NCBI GenBank assembly: GCA_963931925.1
Contig: OZ007583.1
Coordinates: forward strand, 13,104,633-13,168,632
DNA: 64,000 nucleotides
DNA from: Onchidella celtica
Lineage: Eukaryota > Mollusca > Gastropoda > Systellommatophora > Onchidiidae
Direction: 5' to 3'
The translations under genes were made by a program, and so were the position numbers. Positions 46,025 to 56,590 of this stretch are shown here, piece by piece. Below the pieces are notes generated by a model that saw only the letters and a list, made by a program, of their open reading frames with translations, ran no database searches and had not been told where the DNA came from. The stretch's first letter is position 1. The number at the start of each line of letters is the position of its first letter.

Positions 46025-48442
46025 TCACGAACCTGATGACTGAATCAACAAGGGAAAAATGTGGAATTACCAGATTAATGAGACAAATTTAATTCATTAA
46101 CAAGGGACAAATTACCCCCTACCATTGTCCTGCGCCCGTCTCTAAAGCAATTCTCCACTGATTCTGAAACACCGAACCCAGCCCTGGATGTCACACACTC
46201 CCAGATAGCCTTTGGCAGTGCTAGTTGACCTTAATCTCAAAAGCATGTTCATCAGTTCCAATCTCCACTGTCAACTACGTTAAAGCCATTCTGATCTCTG
46301 CCTTCCCTTTCCAACGGCGTGGCATGCATGAAATTTGCTTGATCGATGTTGCTGCCTTTGGCAGTATTTACCCTCCTTTTAACCAGTAGAAACACAAAAA
46401 CTACGGAACTGGTGATTTAATTTGACTTGAATTAACACTGATTTATAACCGAAAGTGCTTATTCCCTACTCTGCATAATATCACTGTTTACTGTTTTAAC
46501 CTTCATGTGATCAGACATGAAGTTCGATGATGAAATATCTTGGATTTCGGTAATTTTAGACGTTCCTCGCCGCAGGTACGCTTTCTCTACGTATTTTATG
46601 GTTTCATTATCTGAGTTTACCTATTCACACCATGTAAGCCATTTATAACCAAAGAGATGTGTTTTATCATACGACCCGGGACACAGGATATCCAGGCGAA
46701 TCAATTCGTTATATTCCGTCCGCCGACTTCGGGGCGTATCATCGATGTCAACAATGCAACAGTTCGCACAGAACCCCTTCATAATTTAATTTTTTTTAAA
46801 AATAATGATAGCACTCACAGTATTTATACGCGCGCAATTTGTGGACATGTAGTGGGAGAAGGAATGGTCCGTCTCGGTATTCTGTATCTCGGATACGACT
46901 TTGACAGTCCATTTCAGGGCGTGTGAGCAAAATACTCACAAGGGGCTGGTTTTTGTTGCTGTTGCTGTTGTTGATTTTTTAACCAACATTTGGCCAATTT
47001 TCTAAGAGATTACAATGGCCATATATCCGCGTCCCTTTTTTTAAGAAAGAGGTTTATTTTTTGCCAAGTCACGTAGGAAATGGTTACTGTGGCCAGTCCA
47101 GTTAGGTAAACCTAATCACAACGCTTTACTCGAATCCTAAACCTTTGAACAAAATTACCGACGGATATTTTCACATTGTTGTAAGTGCATTTTTGTTTTT
47201 TCCGAGAAAATGAGGATCCAAACTTTGAAAAGTTGTGTAACATCAGGGGACAACATTACGTCACAGACACACACCTTGAAAAGTTTGTAACCAATGTGAA
47301 TGAGACTTATACACAATGAAATTAGGAGTAAGAGAACCACTTTCATGACAAAACCTAAAAATCCACAAAATGACAGCAATATGGCAAAATAAAATTGTAA
47401 CATCCCCACCCCCCACCCCCCCGGCGAAAAAAAACAAAAATCGCCGTGCAAATAAAACTCAATTTGACCACTTCTCATACATAGTCGCCCCCATAAAATA
47501 ACTCAATAAAGGTATTCCGTTGAAATCAATACAGCCCTCTGGTAATCGGATCCTAGCAATGATATTGGCATTGCGATTCTGCTTGTAATCAATGGCATGC
47601 GTTCGTGTGTGCATATTCTCCTCCTGTGTTCCTGACTGGTTGAACTTGCCAGGGTGTATGTGTGTGTATGGGGGGCTGGTGTGTGAGGGGAGGGGTGGGA
47701 GGAGAGGGGTGGAGGGGGGACCAATTGTTTTATGTATATCTTAAGAATTGTATTGAGCATGGTCCCATAAAAATTACGAATATCTTCCAGTTTTCCATGG
47801 ACACGCTCGCAAATTTGGATCGTCGTTAGGGAAGCAGCTATGTTCTTACCCCGGAGAACGGGCCTATTTAAAGACAAGAAAGTTCCACGGTGTGGGGTTT
47901 TAAAAAAACTGGCCCAGCTTTGGTAAACAGAATAATTGATAGGGTGATTTGTCTCAAGAATAATAAATTAGAATTTAGAAGGGTCTGGGGACAAAAAAAA
48001 AAGCAATGTAATCAACTAAAATTACATAGAGTACGTCTCTATGCAGGTGGACAGGTTCACATTCTTTTGTGTGTGTATAAAGCCGTGTTTTCATGATTAC
48101 GGAAACGGAAACGCAACAGAAACGCCAATACCCTTCAAGTAATGAAACAGAAAGAACGGTTTCAAATGGAAACACTCTTTCTTTTCACTACTAGATGCAT
48201 TTTTGCCGTTTCGATTTCCTTAATGACCTGCATCAAAAGTAACCTGCTTGTACATGTAAGGAATGACAAATTAATTAGTACTGAGAGATAGCAAACACTT
48301 AGCGATATTAACAGTCGAGATATAAGCCGATAGTTATCTGATTTTTTTAAAAATCACATGATGTAACTTGTTCTATGTCTTGGTGTTTGAATGGGAGTCG
48401 TAAAAGGATAGTAAAACTTGCCTAAAGGGACGTAGCACTGTA
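46025..48442. other. Non-coding stretch
   Basis: Contains the R1 fragment near 46563-46598, an interrupted C-run at about 47401-47421 and a G-rich stretch at about 47660-47720. No gene recognised; the 89-residue frame at 46657 has no domain. Confidence 0.4.
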
Positions 48443-48700
48443 ATTGAAGAGCGTTTTTCAAAACTGGATAAGTCAAATTTTGCATGGGTTATGGCGCCTT
48501 TCAGATAGTCATGACGCGGTGTAAGTGTTCATTTAAACTGGTCATGTCCCGTTTTTATCTTCGCGATAAAGACAGAGGCTAGTAAGTTTTAAATGAGCAC
48601 TTACACCTCATCTTAGACTAATTTTGAATGACAATCTGAAAGGGGCCATAACTCATGTATATTTTTGACCTACCCAGTTTTCGAAAAACACTTTTCAATT
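48443..48700. mobile_element. Palindromic foldback element
   Basis: Arms of about 105 bp: TTGAAGAGCGTTTTTCAAAA, CTGGATAAGTCAAAT, GGGTTATGGCGCCTTTCAGA and GGTGTAAGTGTTCATTTAAA at the left. The right arm is the inverse (TTTAAATGAGCACTTACACC, TCTGAAAGGGGCCATAACTC, GTTTTCGAAAAACACTTTTC). The loop is about 45 bp (48537-48585). No coding. The RNA would form a long hairpin. Confidence 0.75.
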
Positions 48701-49194
48701 ATCTACTTTTTATTATGATTAACTTTCTCATCTGTCATCTAGGTCAATAGACTTACTTAACAACGTTCCTGTATTTGCCAGGAGAAAATCGTGTCAACAG
48801 CCAATTACATAGCCTCTCTATTTATTATTCCAAAGGTGACAAAACAGCGCCAAGCATGGCCGCGCAACAGTCGTGCAGATAGTCGTTTACAAGGAGACAC
48901 ACAAGTAAACAAGAGAAGAGGGAGAGGAGAATGAGTCACGGAGGAAATGGACAGAGGTTGGTGATTACCCGAGGTAGAGGCTGACAGCAGGCAGCCGGAT
49001 ATTTCCAATACTGGACATATAGACTGGTGCTATTGGTATGGGTTAAGATATCGTGTCGGAAACCGGTGGACGGCTGTTATCTTCATGTATGAGTTAGTGT
49101 AAGGCGTTCCTGCGCAGTGTATTGGAACCCGAGAAAACCAGGGCCAAATAGTTTGGGTGAGAATTTCGAACGAGTGAAGAAATCATGCCGAAGG
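48701..49194. other. Non-coding stretch, nothing recognised
   Basis: A 67-residue minus-strand frame is featureless. No repeat ends seen. Confidence 0.4.
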
Positions 49195-49425
49195 CACCAG
49201 GGTTCGATTCCCGGTCACTGGAGGCATGCTGGAAATTTGGGGGAATTTCCTGTCCCAGATCCTATGGTTGGTGGAATCGAGCATCTAGTTTTCATGGATA
49301 GGGTCGAAAAACTCAGATGGCCCGCGCGTGCGCTGCGCACGTTCGAGATACCGTGGCAGTTGGAAGTCGAAAAGAGCAGTCCTAATTCGGCCGCTGCTTG
49401 AGCAAATTTTAATTGAAACAAACTA
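49180..49425 (+). mobile_element. SINE-A copy 3, head damaged
   Basis: Perfect B box GGTTCGATTCC (49201-49211), but the A-box half is degraded. Body: GAGGCATGCTGGAAATTTGG, CATCTAGTTTTCATGGATAG; conserved GCGCTGCGCACGTTCGAGAT, ACCGTGGCAGTTGGAAG and AAAAGAGCAG; ends CAAATTTTAATTGAAAC. Confidence 0.78.
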
Positions 49426-49754
49426 ATCCTTAGCACCCTTCCACACCCACCACTTTGGGATCAATCAGGAATACAAAATGCAAATACACAAATAGCTATC
49501 TTTTGAGCACACTATGCATGGTGAAGATCACAAATACAATCACTGCTGTTACTGATCTCTCTGCACTATAACTGCAACTAAAACTTCCTAATTATCGTAA
49601 GCATTACAACGACCACTTTGTGTGCTAAAAGTCATTTCCATGCTCCATCAACTTACAGTTGACGAATGAGCTTTGATCAGGTGTAATATGTCTCCTGACG
49701 CGACATTTCTATTCTAGGTATACAAGCTCAAAGACATTATGTGGATGATGCAGA
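49426..49754. other. Non-coding spacer
   Basis: Nothing recognised. Confidence 0.4.
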
Positions 49755-49935
49755 AACTTAGCCTGGGCGCTCACCAGACAATTTTGATCGTCCAACTCGT
49801 TGGATGGTGACGTCACGAAATTGAGTTTCTAAGCGATTCAACTGGAGCCCCAGGTCTCACTGAAAGTGAAACTAAAGTCTTGACATCATCATCTAACTAG
49901 TCCGAGGGTTAAAATCGGCCGCTAGGAGCTTAGGT
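49755..49935. mobile_element. F7 foldback element carrying a CRE, copy 3
   Basis: Left arm CAGACAATTTTGATCGTCCA and TTGGATGGTGACGTCACGAA; right arm CTCACTGAAAGTGAAACTAA and AAAATCGGCC in inverse order. The perfect CRE TGACGTCA is at 49808-49815, here in the left arm, while in the copy at 32226 it survives in the right arm. Confidence 0.65.
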
Positions 49936-50364
49936 TTAGAGGCTGTAATAATAGAAATGGAGGTATATTTGCCATAGAGTGTGCATGAGAAAACCCGGCG
50001 TAAGTCGGCAAAACTGATTTTGAGAAAAACGGCTTGGAAGTGAAAATATGGGTCCGTCACAAACTTCCAACTTGGCTGTTGTTTAGGGGACCGTGGCAAG
50101 TTACAGGGTAAACTGTAGATGAGCAGTGAACACTACTCACTATGATCTCTATAACGACTTTGTAATTAGACTACGGTCTCCTAACAACAATCACTCCAAT
50201 ATTACTTGGTCAATTAGCTATTGCCACTTTTAGGGTGAAATGCCGTTTTCTCAACATCTTGTTTTAAGGGGGTCACTGACTTCAATTTATCAGATTAATT
50301 ATTTACATGTGACATTTCGCCAGGATTTGTTATGAAAGTGGTTCTCTCACTCCTAATGTTAGTG
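49936..50364. other. Non-coding left flank of the integrase transposon
   Basis: Nothing recognised. Confidence 0.4.
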
Positions 50365-50600
50365 TGTATATGTCACGCATAATGTGTACAGTTGCCTAAT
50401 GTGTACATTAGGCAGGCCAAGTTGCCTAATGTGTACATTAGGCACGTCCTCTGCCTATTGTTTAACTTAGGCAAAATGCCTGCCTAATATGCACATTAGG
50501 CAAGGTTTTCAGATTAGGCAAGGGCATTTTGCCTAATGTGAACAGAGACAATGTTTTCAGATTAGGCATGGCCATTTTGTCTAATGTGAACAGAGTTATG
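50365..50600. repeat. Left terminal inverted repeat and palindrome array
   Basis: After the 26-bp terminus come four palindromes of the form TGCCTAAT....ATTAGGCA at 50393-50414, 50423-50444, 50452-50473 (variant CTATTG/CTTAGG) and 50481-50502, spaced 30, 29 and 29 bp, close to three helical turns. Half-sites (GATTAGGCA, GCCTAATGTGAACAGA) follow in two direct copies to about 50596. Such spacing suits binding of repeated transposase dimers on one helix face; binding itself is inference. Confidence 0.9.
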
Positions 50601-50702
50601 AAAGTATCAACTCACTTGAGTGAAACTATAAACAACAAGCTTAACCACACAACAATGTGCCTTAGTCAGTGTGTTGCCAGTGAGTGAAGTGAATTCAGAC
50701 CT

Positions 50703-52153
50703 TCTTCCCTTGAAGAAGTCTTTGACATTGTCAAAGTTGCTCACGAGACTATTGGACATGGGGGCGGTAAGAAAACAATTGCAGAAGTGAAAAAAAGTAT
50801 TGTAACATCACCCAAGAAGCATGTTATCTGTACATATCGTTTTGTGAACACTGCCATCAAAAGAAGGCAAGAAAGTTGCCAAAAGGTCTGGTAGTTAAAC
50901 CCGTGCGCAGTCATCACATTTTTTCCAGGTGTCAAATTGATCTCATACATTTTCAAACTTTGCCTGACGGTGATTTCAAATATATCATGACTTATGTGAA
51001 CCATTTCAGCAAATTTTGCATATTGCGTCCACTTGCGTCAAAAAGAGCAGAGGAGGTGGCAGCCAATCTTCTTGATATATTTCTGACATTCGGGGCACCT
51101 GCCATTTTGCAATCAGACAACGGGTGAGAATTTGTAAATGCCGTTATTGCGGAGCTATCAACCCTCTGGCCAGAAATGAAATTGGTGACTGGCCGCCCAC
51201 GGCATCCCCAGAGCCAAGGTGCGGTTGAGCGCCTGAATGGAGTTATTCAGGATAAACTAGTGATTTGGATGAGAGAAAACAATAGTAAAAAATGGTCAGT
51301 GGGTCTCAAATTTGTGCAATGGCAAATAAACATTAGCCAACACGAAACTACCGGCTTTAGTCCATTTAAAATTACGTTTGGCAACGATCCTCAAGTTGGA
51401 CTGGGGTCGTCTCTCCTGCCAGGTGAAGCTTTGCGTGAAATATCGACCGAAGAAGATATTGAGGCATTTTTAGAAACCAGAGGGGGAGATGTAAGAGAGA
51501 CAGAGGAAGATGACGACACAGAAACAGCAGCAATGGGAGAGATAATGACAGAAACAGAAGCAGTCACCGAGATGGTTGCTGTGACTGAAGAGGTGGCATC
51601 ACCCACAGAGGACAATGAAGTGGAAGATGATGAAGCCACTACAATGGCAGGAACATCAACATCAGCGGCAGTGGGAGCATCAGACATAGACTATTTCCGG
51701 CAAATAAGAAACATCGCCAATGCAGGGCAATCGAATACAGCAGACAGAATGGCACGTCGCGGGAAACAACTGCTTAGGCCATTACTTGTTGGACAATGTG
51801 CAACGCTTCCAGTTCCCGACGTGGATCGAGGCCCAGCAGATCCAAAAAATATTCTAGTGGTCGTCATCAAAGAACAGGATGGTCTGTACACAGTTGGTTG
51901 CCGCGAGGGAATACTGCATTCCAAATTTACACCAGCTGATCTGGATCGTATAGACCACGCTTTAATGACAGTCAATGATGTTCCTGAGGTTTATTTATCA
52001 TTGAGATCAGCAACAGCAAAGGCAACTGGTGGTCAAGGCTTTCAGAAATGCCAATGCAAAACAGACTGTACGTCAGGAAGGTGTACCTGCTTAAAAAAAC
52101 GAATGATGTGCAACTCTCGTTGCCATCCCGGCAGAGCATGCAAAAACGTCTGA
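50703..52153 (+). pseudogene. DDE integrase/transposase, KRBA2/SCAND3-like family
   Basis: Order of parts: an HHCC zinc-binding region (HETIGH at 50742; FCEHC at about 50840); the integrase core with DDE residues Asp (50939, in CQIDLI), Asp (51116, in LQSDNG) and Glu (51227, in GAVERLNG), spaced 58 and about 36 residues; an acidic, Thr-rich linker (about 51455-51680); a likely C-terminal barrel (about 51690-51960); and an eight-cysteine tail (FQKCQCKTDC.. to HPGRACKNV). From memory, the core (SKRAEEVAANLLDIF, FGAPAILQSDNG, NNSKKWSVGLKFVQ) is very close to the integrase domain of vertebrate KRBA2 and SCAND3/ZBED9, which descend from such transposons. The frame has about two breaks, so this copy is unlikely to make full-length enzyme. 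The second half is still a 325-codon open frame (51176-52153). The true N-terminus was not found. Confidence 0.85.
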
Positions 52154-52378
52154 AAACTATGTATTATTATGTATTATAAGTGCATTAAATTATGTGATTT
52201 TGTCCCTTTGCATATTGGACATTTGATGCTTTATAATTGTTTCCCAATATTTTTAATAAATGTTCTTCTTTTCAAATTGTTCAATATGTCTTAAAGCTAT
52301 TGTAAACATTGTAAATGTTATGTGTTGTATCCTATTCTAAAAAGTGAGCGTGACATATAAATTTATTTACCAACTGTA
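52154..52378. other. 3' untranslated part of the transposon
   Basis: AT-rich, with TATTTTTAATAAATG (about 52249) offering an AATAAA polyadenylation signal about 100 bp after the stop codon. Confidence 0.5.
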
Positions 52379-52379
52379 C

Positions 52380-52574
52380 ACATTAGGCAATGTTATTCAC
52401 TTTCTGTTCACATTGGGCAAAATGTGCCTGCATAATGTGAACATTAGGCAATTTTCTGCCTAATGTTGACAGCATTCAACATTAGGCAAACCATTTTGCC
52501 CAATGTACACATTGGGCAACTTGATGCCTAATGTACACATTAGGCAATTGTACACATTATGCGTGACATATACA
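52380..52574. repeat. Right palindrome array and terminal inverted repeat
   Basis: Mirror of the left end. Palindromes TGCCTAAT..ATTAGGCA at 52525-52546 and TGCCCAAT..ATTGGGCA at 52497-52518; a longer one, TGCCTAATGTTGACAG..ATTAGGCA, at 52457-52488; a variant at 52425-52450; half-sites from about 52381. The 52497 copy has matching changes in both arms (CCAAT/ATTGG), so palindromy was kept by conversion or selection. Confidence 0.9.
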
Positions 52575-53079
52575 TGTCAAGTGAGTGTATTTTTCGTGGG
52601 CATTTTTTGGCAAATTTCGATTTTGAAGCCTATTGACCTAAATCCTTATTTTAGACATCCCTTCAAATTTTCAATCCACATTTTCTAAAAAAAGTCACAA
52701 ATGCACATACAACAGTATGGAAATACCCAACGAAATGGTGTGTGCATGGCGGGGGGGTGGGGGGGGGGGTGGGGAGAAAACACAGCAGAGGTAACGCTTG
52801 GATACCCGGGATGTAAATCCTAGTTAATACCTACTTCAGACGTAACATGGCAATCACATTACACTTCTGTTTACACACTGGATTCCCACACAATCATTAA
52901 ACGAACAATTCAACGATTGTGTTGTAAGAGATCACAACATCCATTGTCTTACAGGTGTATCAAGAATACGGGGGGGGGGGGGTGCTTTGAAATAGATTCA
53001 CCGACAGGCAGAAAGACGAAACAAACGAACAAACAGACAGATAGACGAACGAACGGACCGACGCAGACGAATATATACA
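52575..53079. other. Non-coding stretch with G-runs
   Basis: Interrupted G-runs at 52750-52773 and 52970-52982. Nothing else recognised. Confidence 0.45.
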
Positions 53080-53147
53080 GACAAACAGACAGGCAGACAG
53101 GCAGGCAGACAGACAGACAGATAGACAGACAGACAGACAGACAGACG

Positions 53148-53246
<99 letters not shown>

Positions 53247-53247
53247 C
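53080..53247. repeat. CAGA then GATA microsatellite
   Basis: CAGACAGG/CAGA units (to about 53145) change abruptly into about 24 perfect GATA units. The purity indicates recent growth. Confidence 0.97.
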
Positions 53248-53700
53248 CAACTTCACTCGACAGTCCCAGACCCGAAATTTGTCTCGAAATTTAAATAGAC
53301 AACATGCTCGATCCCTTTTTGTATTCAATGCTTCGCTGACATTGACAGGTCGCAGTCTTTAGGCGTTTTTCTAACTTTGTCGCTAAATTTAGCTTTAAGG
53401 GAATCATGTGAAAAATCAATGCACTTGCCGCAAAGGCAATAACAATAGTGCTTGGGAAAGTTCCATAATGCTCTCGTGAACTTGTATTACTAATACTAGT
53501 ATCAGTATCCGATGTCACACAATGATGAAATGGATTATATGTCTCGGTAAGGTTTTTAGGGTGTTAGCGCAAAGTATTGAACGCTCTCTCATAGTCTCGT
53601 TACGGAAATAATTCAATTTACAGTGTGAACATGTTAGATCTGTCCCATTACTAGTCATAACTTGGATGTACTGGAGTTGTAAGGTGGATGCAATTTGATA
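53248..53700. other. Non-coding spacer
   Basis: No gene or repeat recognised. Confidence 0.4.
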
Positions 53701-53705
53701 AGTGG

Positions 53706-53753
<48 letters not shown>

Positions 53754-53930
53754 AAGAGATATATACACAGAGAAAGAGGGACAGGCAGACAGAGAAATAG
53801 TGAGAGAGTGAGAGAATGAGAGAGAAATAGATGGATGGATGGATGGATGGGTGGCTGAAACCATATGTTGGCGAAATGATGAATAGACAGATGGAGGCGT
53901 GAGTGAACGGATAAATGGATGAATGGATGC
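53701..53930. repeat. GA / GACA / GGAT repeat block
   Basis: GAGAGA, CAGACAGA (53717-53753), then GATGGATG (53828-53851) and diverged GGAT-like units. Minus-strand open frames are artefacts. Confidence 0.85.
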
Positions 53931-53954
53931 TGCAATGACCAGAATGCACTTGTT

Positions 53955-53999
53955 GGCACATTGTTGGCACATTTGTTGTCACATTCGTTGGCACATTTC
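53955..53999. repeat. Short 15-17 bp tandem repeat
   Basis: Four copies of a TTGTTGGCACA(T)-type unit (TTGTTGGCACATTG, TTGGCACATTTG, TTGTCACATTCG, TTGGCACATTTC). Confidence 0.7.
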
Positions 54000-54049
54000 C
54001 AGTTTGGTTTCCATCCGGACAGGGAGGTAATCAGAGTCGATAGTTTTCA

Positions 54050-54115
54050 TCGCGTGTACCGGAAGTGGGCATGCAATTAATCTGATTGGACGACCGACTG
54101 GTCACGTGAAGCAGA
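54050..54115 (+). promoter_or_regulatory. Candidate promoter (ETS, CCAAT, E-box)
   Basis: ACCGGAAGTG (ETS/GABP type) at 54058-54067, GATTGG (inverted CCAAT) at 54084-54089 and GTCACGTGA (E-box of USF/TFEB type) at 54101-54109, all within 52 bp. Such clusters mark TATA-less promoters in animals. Downstream, an ATG at 54115 opens a frame (MNWTTGNIIWTERASLIFPI..) reaching a moderate donor, CAAG/GTATCT, at 54184. The peptide is not recognised. Confidence 0.35.
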
Positions 54116-54954
54116 TGAACTGGACAACTGGGAACATAATCTGGACAGAGCGGGCGTCACTTATTTTTCCCATTATTCTCAAGGTATCTAATCCCAAATC
54201 TTTTGACCTCAGCATGCATTGGATGCTGCGAGATAGTCCTGGCAAGGGGATGAATACTAAAAATGAATTTCTCTTTGGTAAACTGCGTTTTCACCCGAGC
54301 TTAAGGGCTCCTTTCCATGGTACGTGGGTTTGGTGCGTTTTATGTAAGTGTTACGGACCGAAACTATAGGTGCAGAAGGCGTGCGTCGTTTTAAAATTAT
54401 AATCTACTATTTTGTTGTGGGCATTTCCATCGGACATGAAGAGAAGGGCACTTTGAAGATGGAAAGTACCCACGACTTCTGAAAGCCGCCTGTCTGACAC
54501 AAAATACTGATGTAAAAAATACGCATGGTGGAAATCCGCCTTAATTGTTAGGGTATGTTTTCTGATACGATAATAATGTAGGATGGAGAAAAATAGCTGA
54601 AGCTACAAACTGTGAATCACCCGATTGCTGAATACGAACGAAGAAACTGCGATCTTCCAGTTAATGGTAAATGGATGCCGTACTTTTCAACAGGTTTATC
54701 CATCGCTTTGTGGATTAAATGGCCTAAGTTAACAGCATCAACAATATTATTAATGTACGCTTAATCCATATTTACGAGTGCAGCTTGGTCTGTTAACAGT
54801 GACTAGGTATTTGACACTTCCAGTTTCAGTCCATAGAAAGCTAAGTTAAAAGACCAACAAAAAAAAAGGTTGTTGACTAACTGTCGGTTTAGCTCTTAGA
54901 CAACAATAGTAGCATTAAAAACAACAACGACAATACTATTATTTTTTGTTTTTA
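54116..54954. other. Non-coding or possible first-exon region
   Basis: Besides the weak exon candidate noted at 54115-54183, nothing is recognised. Confidence 0.35.
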
Positions 54955-55095
54955 GTCGTATTTTGTATACTTCTTTAATCCCATTTGGGAAATATACCTT
55001 AGTGTCATTGTAGCCCAGTCACAACTACAGCAGCCACATCGTCACTACGATGCAGCGCTGGTCGGCAGCTTGGACATCCAAGGGATCGGTGACGT
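54955..55095 (-). mobile_element. CR1/Rex1-like LINE 3' tail 1
   Basis: TATACTTCTTTAATCCCATT followed by TGGGAAATATACC is the reverse of the tail TTTCCC..GGGATTAAAGAAGTA seen in many CR1/Rex1-type LINEs (established from other animals, recalled). The next 85 bp (TGTCATTGTAGCCCAGTCAC, CGTCACTACGATGCAGCGCT) also match 59400-59480. Confidence 0.5.
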
Positions 55096-55854
55096 TATAT
55101 TTTGTATTACTTTCTCGGGGACATGGTGCTCTTTCTTCCAACTCGGAGTTGGAACGGTTTTGCAATCATTTCAACAATATCTGCAAAAACAACTCCTTTG
55201 CTATAATTACGTAGGCGTAGACCCAAAATAGAACACTTATAAGCGGGGGTTCAATGATAAATGAAACAAAAACGCCTACGCCACTGAATGCGTACATAAT
55301 CAAAAAGATCAGTAAAACAGTGTTAGTAAATTGCGTGTTTCAGTATTATGCAATGTTTTCTAACGGTGCTGTAATGATGCCAACTTTTCTTTCTCTGTAA
55401 TGCATGAAAGTCATCTATTTACTTTTAATTCTTCAGAATATCAAAGGTGTACGGTAACAGTTTGTCAACGTAATTTGAATATCACTTGTCTGATCTGGTC
55501 AGATCAAATGAAACAAATGTTGGATTCAAAGGGTGGTTTTGTTTGTTATGTCAAAGCGACCTACTTGTTTCCCCCTGATAATCTGAAGATTATACGATTA
55601 CAAAACACAGCCCGTGACCTGTTGTGTTTGATCGGAAATGTGCCATATCCGGGCTCCGGTATAAATCAATACCGACATCCACCCCAACCGGAAATTGTAA
55701 TATTGTCGTGCTATTTCTGTACGTAACTTTTGCTGACTGGTCCAAAACGATTCACTTGACTGGAAGTGCAGTTTTGTCACCTTCTGATCTACTTCTCGCT
55801 TCTCGTGATTAAAGTAGTCCTCTTCCAATAAGAATAGAAGACAACTGAACAGAA
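55096..55854. other. Non-coding stretch
   Basis: A 108-residue plus frame at 55400 and a 92-residue minus frame at 55598 overlap and show no domain; neither is convincing. Confidence 0.4.
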
Positions 55855-55900
55855 TAGAATAGACTTTATTGATCATGCAGGAAATTGTATTTTAACACCT
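55855..55900 (-). mobile_element. CR1/Rex1-like LINE 3' tail 2
   Basis: AATAGACTTTATTGATCATG followed by CAGGAAATTG is the inverse of a tail ending TGATCAATAAAGTCTATT. No LINE body follows; a 5'-truncated insertion. Confidence 0.45.
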
Positions 55901-56384
55901 CGAAACCTTAGCTCTTGCTATTGTTCCAAGCCCCCCTTTTTACATACACAACTGAGAAATTCGAAATTTGCGGCACTACTGTTAGATTAAGGAGTTTGAA
56001 TAGATCGGGACTGTGAAAAAGCTTGGTAACTGCCACAACAAGCGTCAAAACGTGCATTTGTTATACTTCTTCTATATACTGCAAGATCTTCTGTTTTCTT
56101 TTAAAATGGGGACAAACCAAATAAGAACTACGGTCGCGATCTGCACAGAAACAATAACATGGTCACACAATAACAAAAGCAAATACAACAGAATACAATG
56201 ACACGAAATTTAGCTAATTTCAGAAGTCACAAAACCATATCTCCATTTCTTCCACTCAACAATTTTGATACGCAGATTTTCTCCACTTAACTCTCTCACC
56301 ACTCATATCTCTATAACACCCTTGCTGCCAACGGCTCCAAAATACATACGGCATGTATCTAGTTTTAGTTTTAGTATACAGCTG
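55901..56384. other. Non-coding stretch
   Basis: No gene or repeat recognised. Confidence 0.4.
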
Positions 56385-56590
56385 ATCTATTTAGAAATGG
56401 TATTTTAGACAAAAATGAAAAGCTGGGAAAGACAATGCACGATGTACACCTACTAATGAGGAACGAGTTGTCGTCCGCCTCACGTAATGGGATATCAATC
56501 ATTCTGGCAGTTTTGATTTTCAGCCACCCTTTTCATTGCTAATGGTGAGATCTATATCCTGACTACACTGTGACGTACTGGTGTCTTTAA
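56385..56590 (+). repeat. Dispersed repeat R2, copy 1
   Basis: TATTTAGAAATGGTATTTTA, GACAATGCACGATG, ACTAATGAGGAACGAGTTGT, CGTCC..CTCA and AATGGGATATCAATCATT match 58335-58510 (ACCAATGATGAACAAGTTGT, AATGGCGTATCAATGATT) at about 75% identity. No inverted ends or coding found. Confidence 0.6.

Larger units (their letters stand above)
50365..52574 (+). mobile_element. Ginger-like DNA transposon with palindrome-array ends
   Basis: A 26-bp perfect terminal inverted repeat: TGTATATGTCACGCATAATG and onwards at 50365-50390 against its complement at 52549-52574. The ends begin TGT and finish ACA, as in Ginger-type elements and integrase substrates generally. Inside both ends lie arrays of 22-bp palindromes. 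Between them is a single gene for a retroviral-type DDE integrase on the plus strand. There is no reverse transcriptase, gag or direct terminal repeat, so this is a cut-and-paste DNA element. An exact target duplication was not found; AGTG occurs just left of 50365 and five bases beyond the right end, which may reflect small end changes. About 2.2 kb. Confidence 0.85.

Noticed and set aside
50365-52574. LTR element or retrovirus explanation for the integrase and TGT..ACA ends
   Set aside because: Ends are inverted and not direct repeats, and there is no reverse transcriptase, protease or capsid gene. I saw no LTR element, retrovirus or Polinton elsewhere in the window.
55400-55876. Overlapping 108- and 92-residue frames on opposite strands
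   Set aside because: Neither shows motifs, codon bias or splice signals; the minus frame starts next to a LINE tail.
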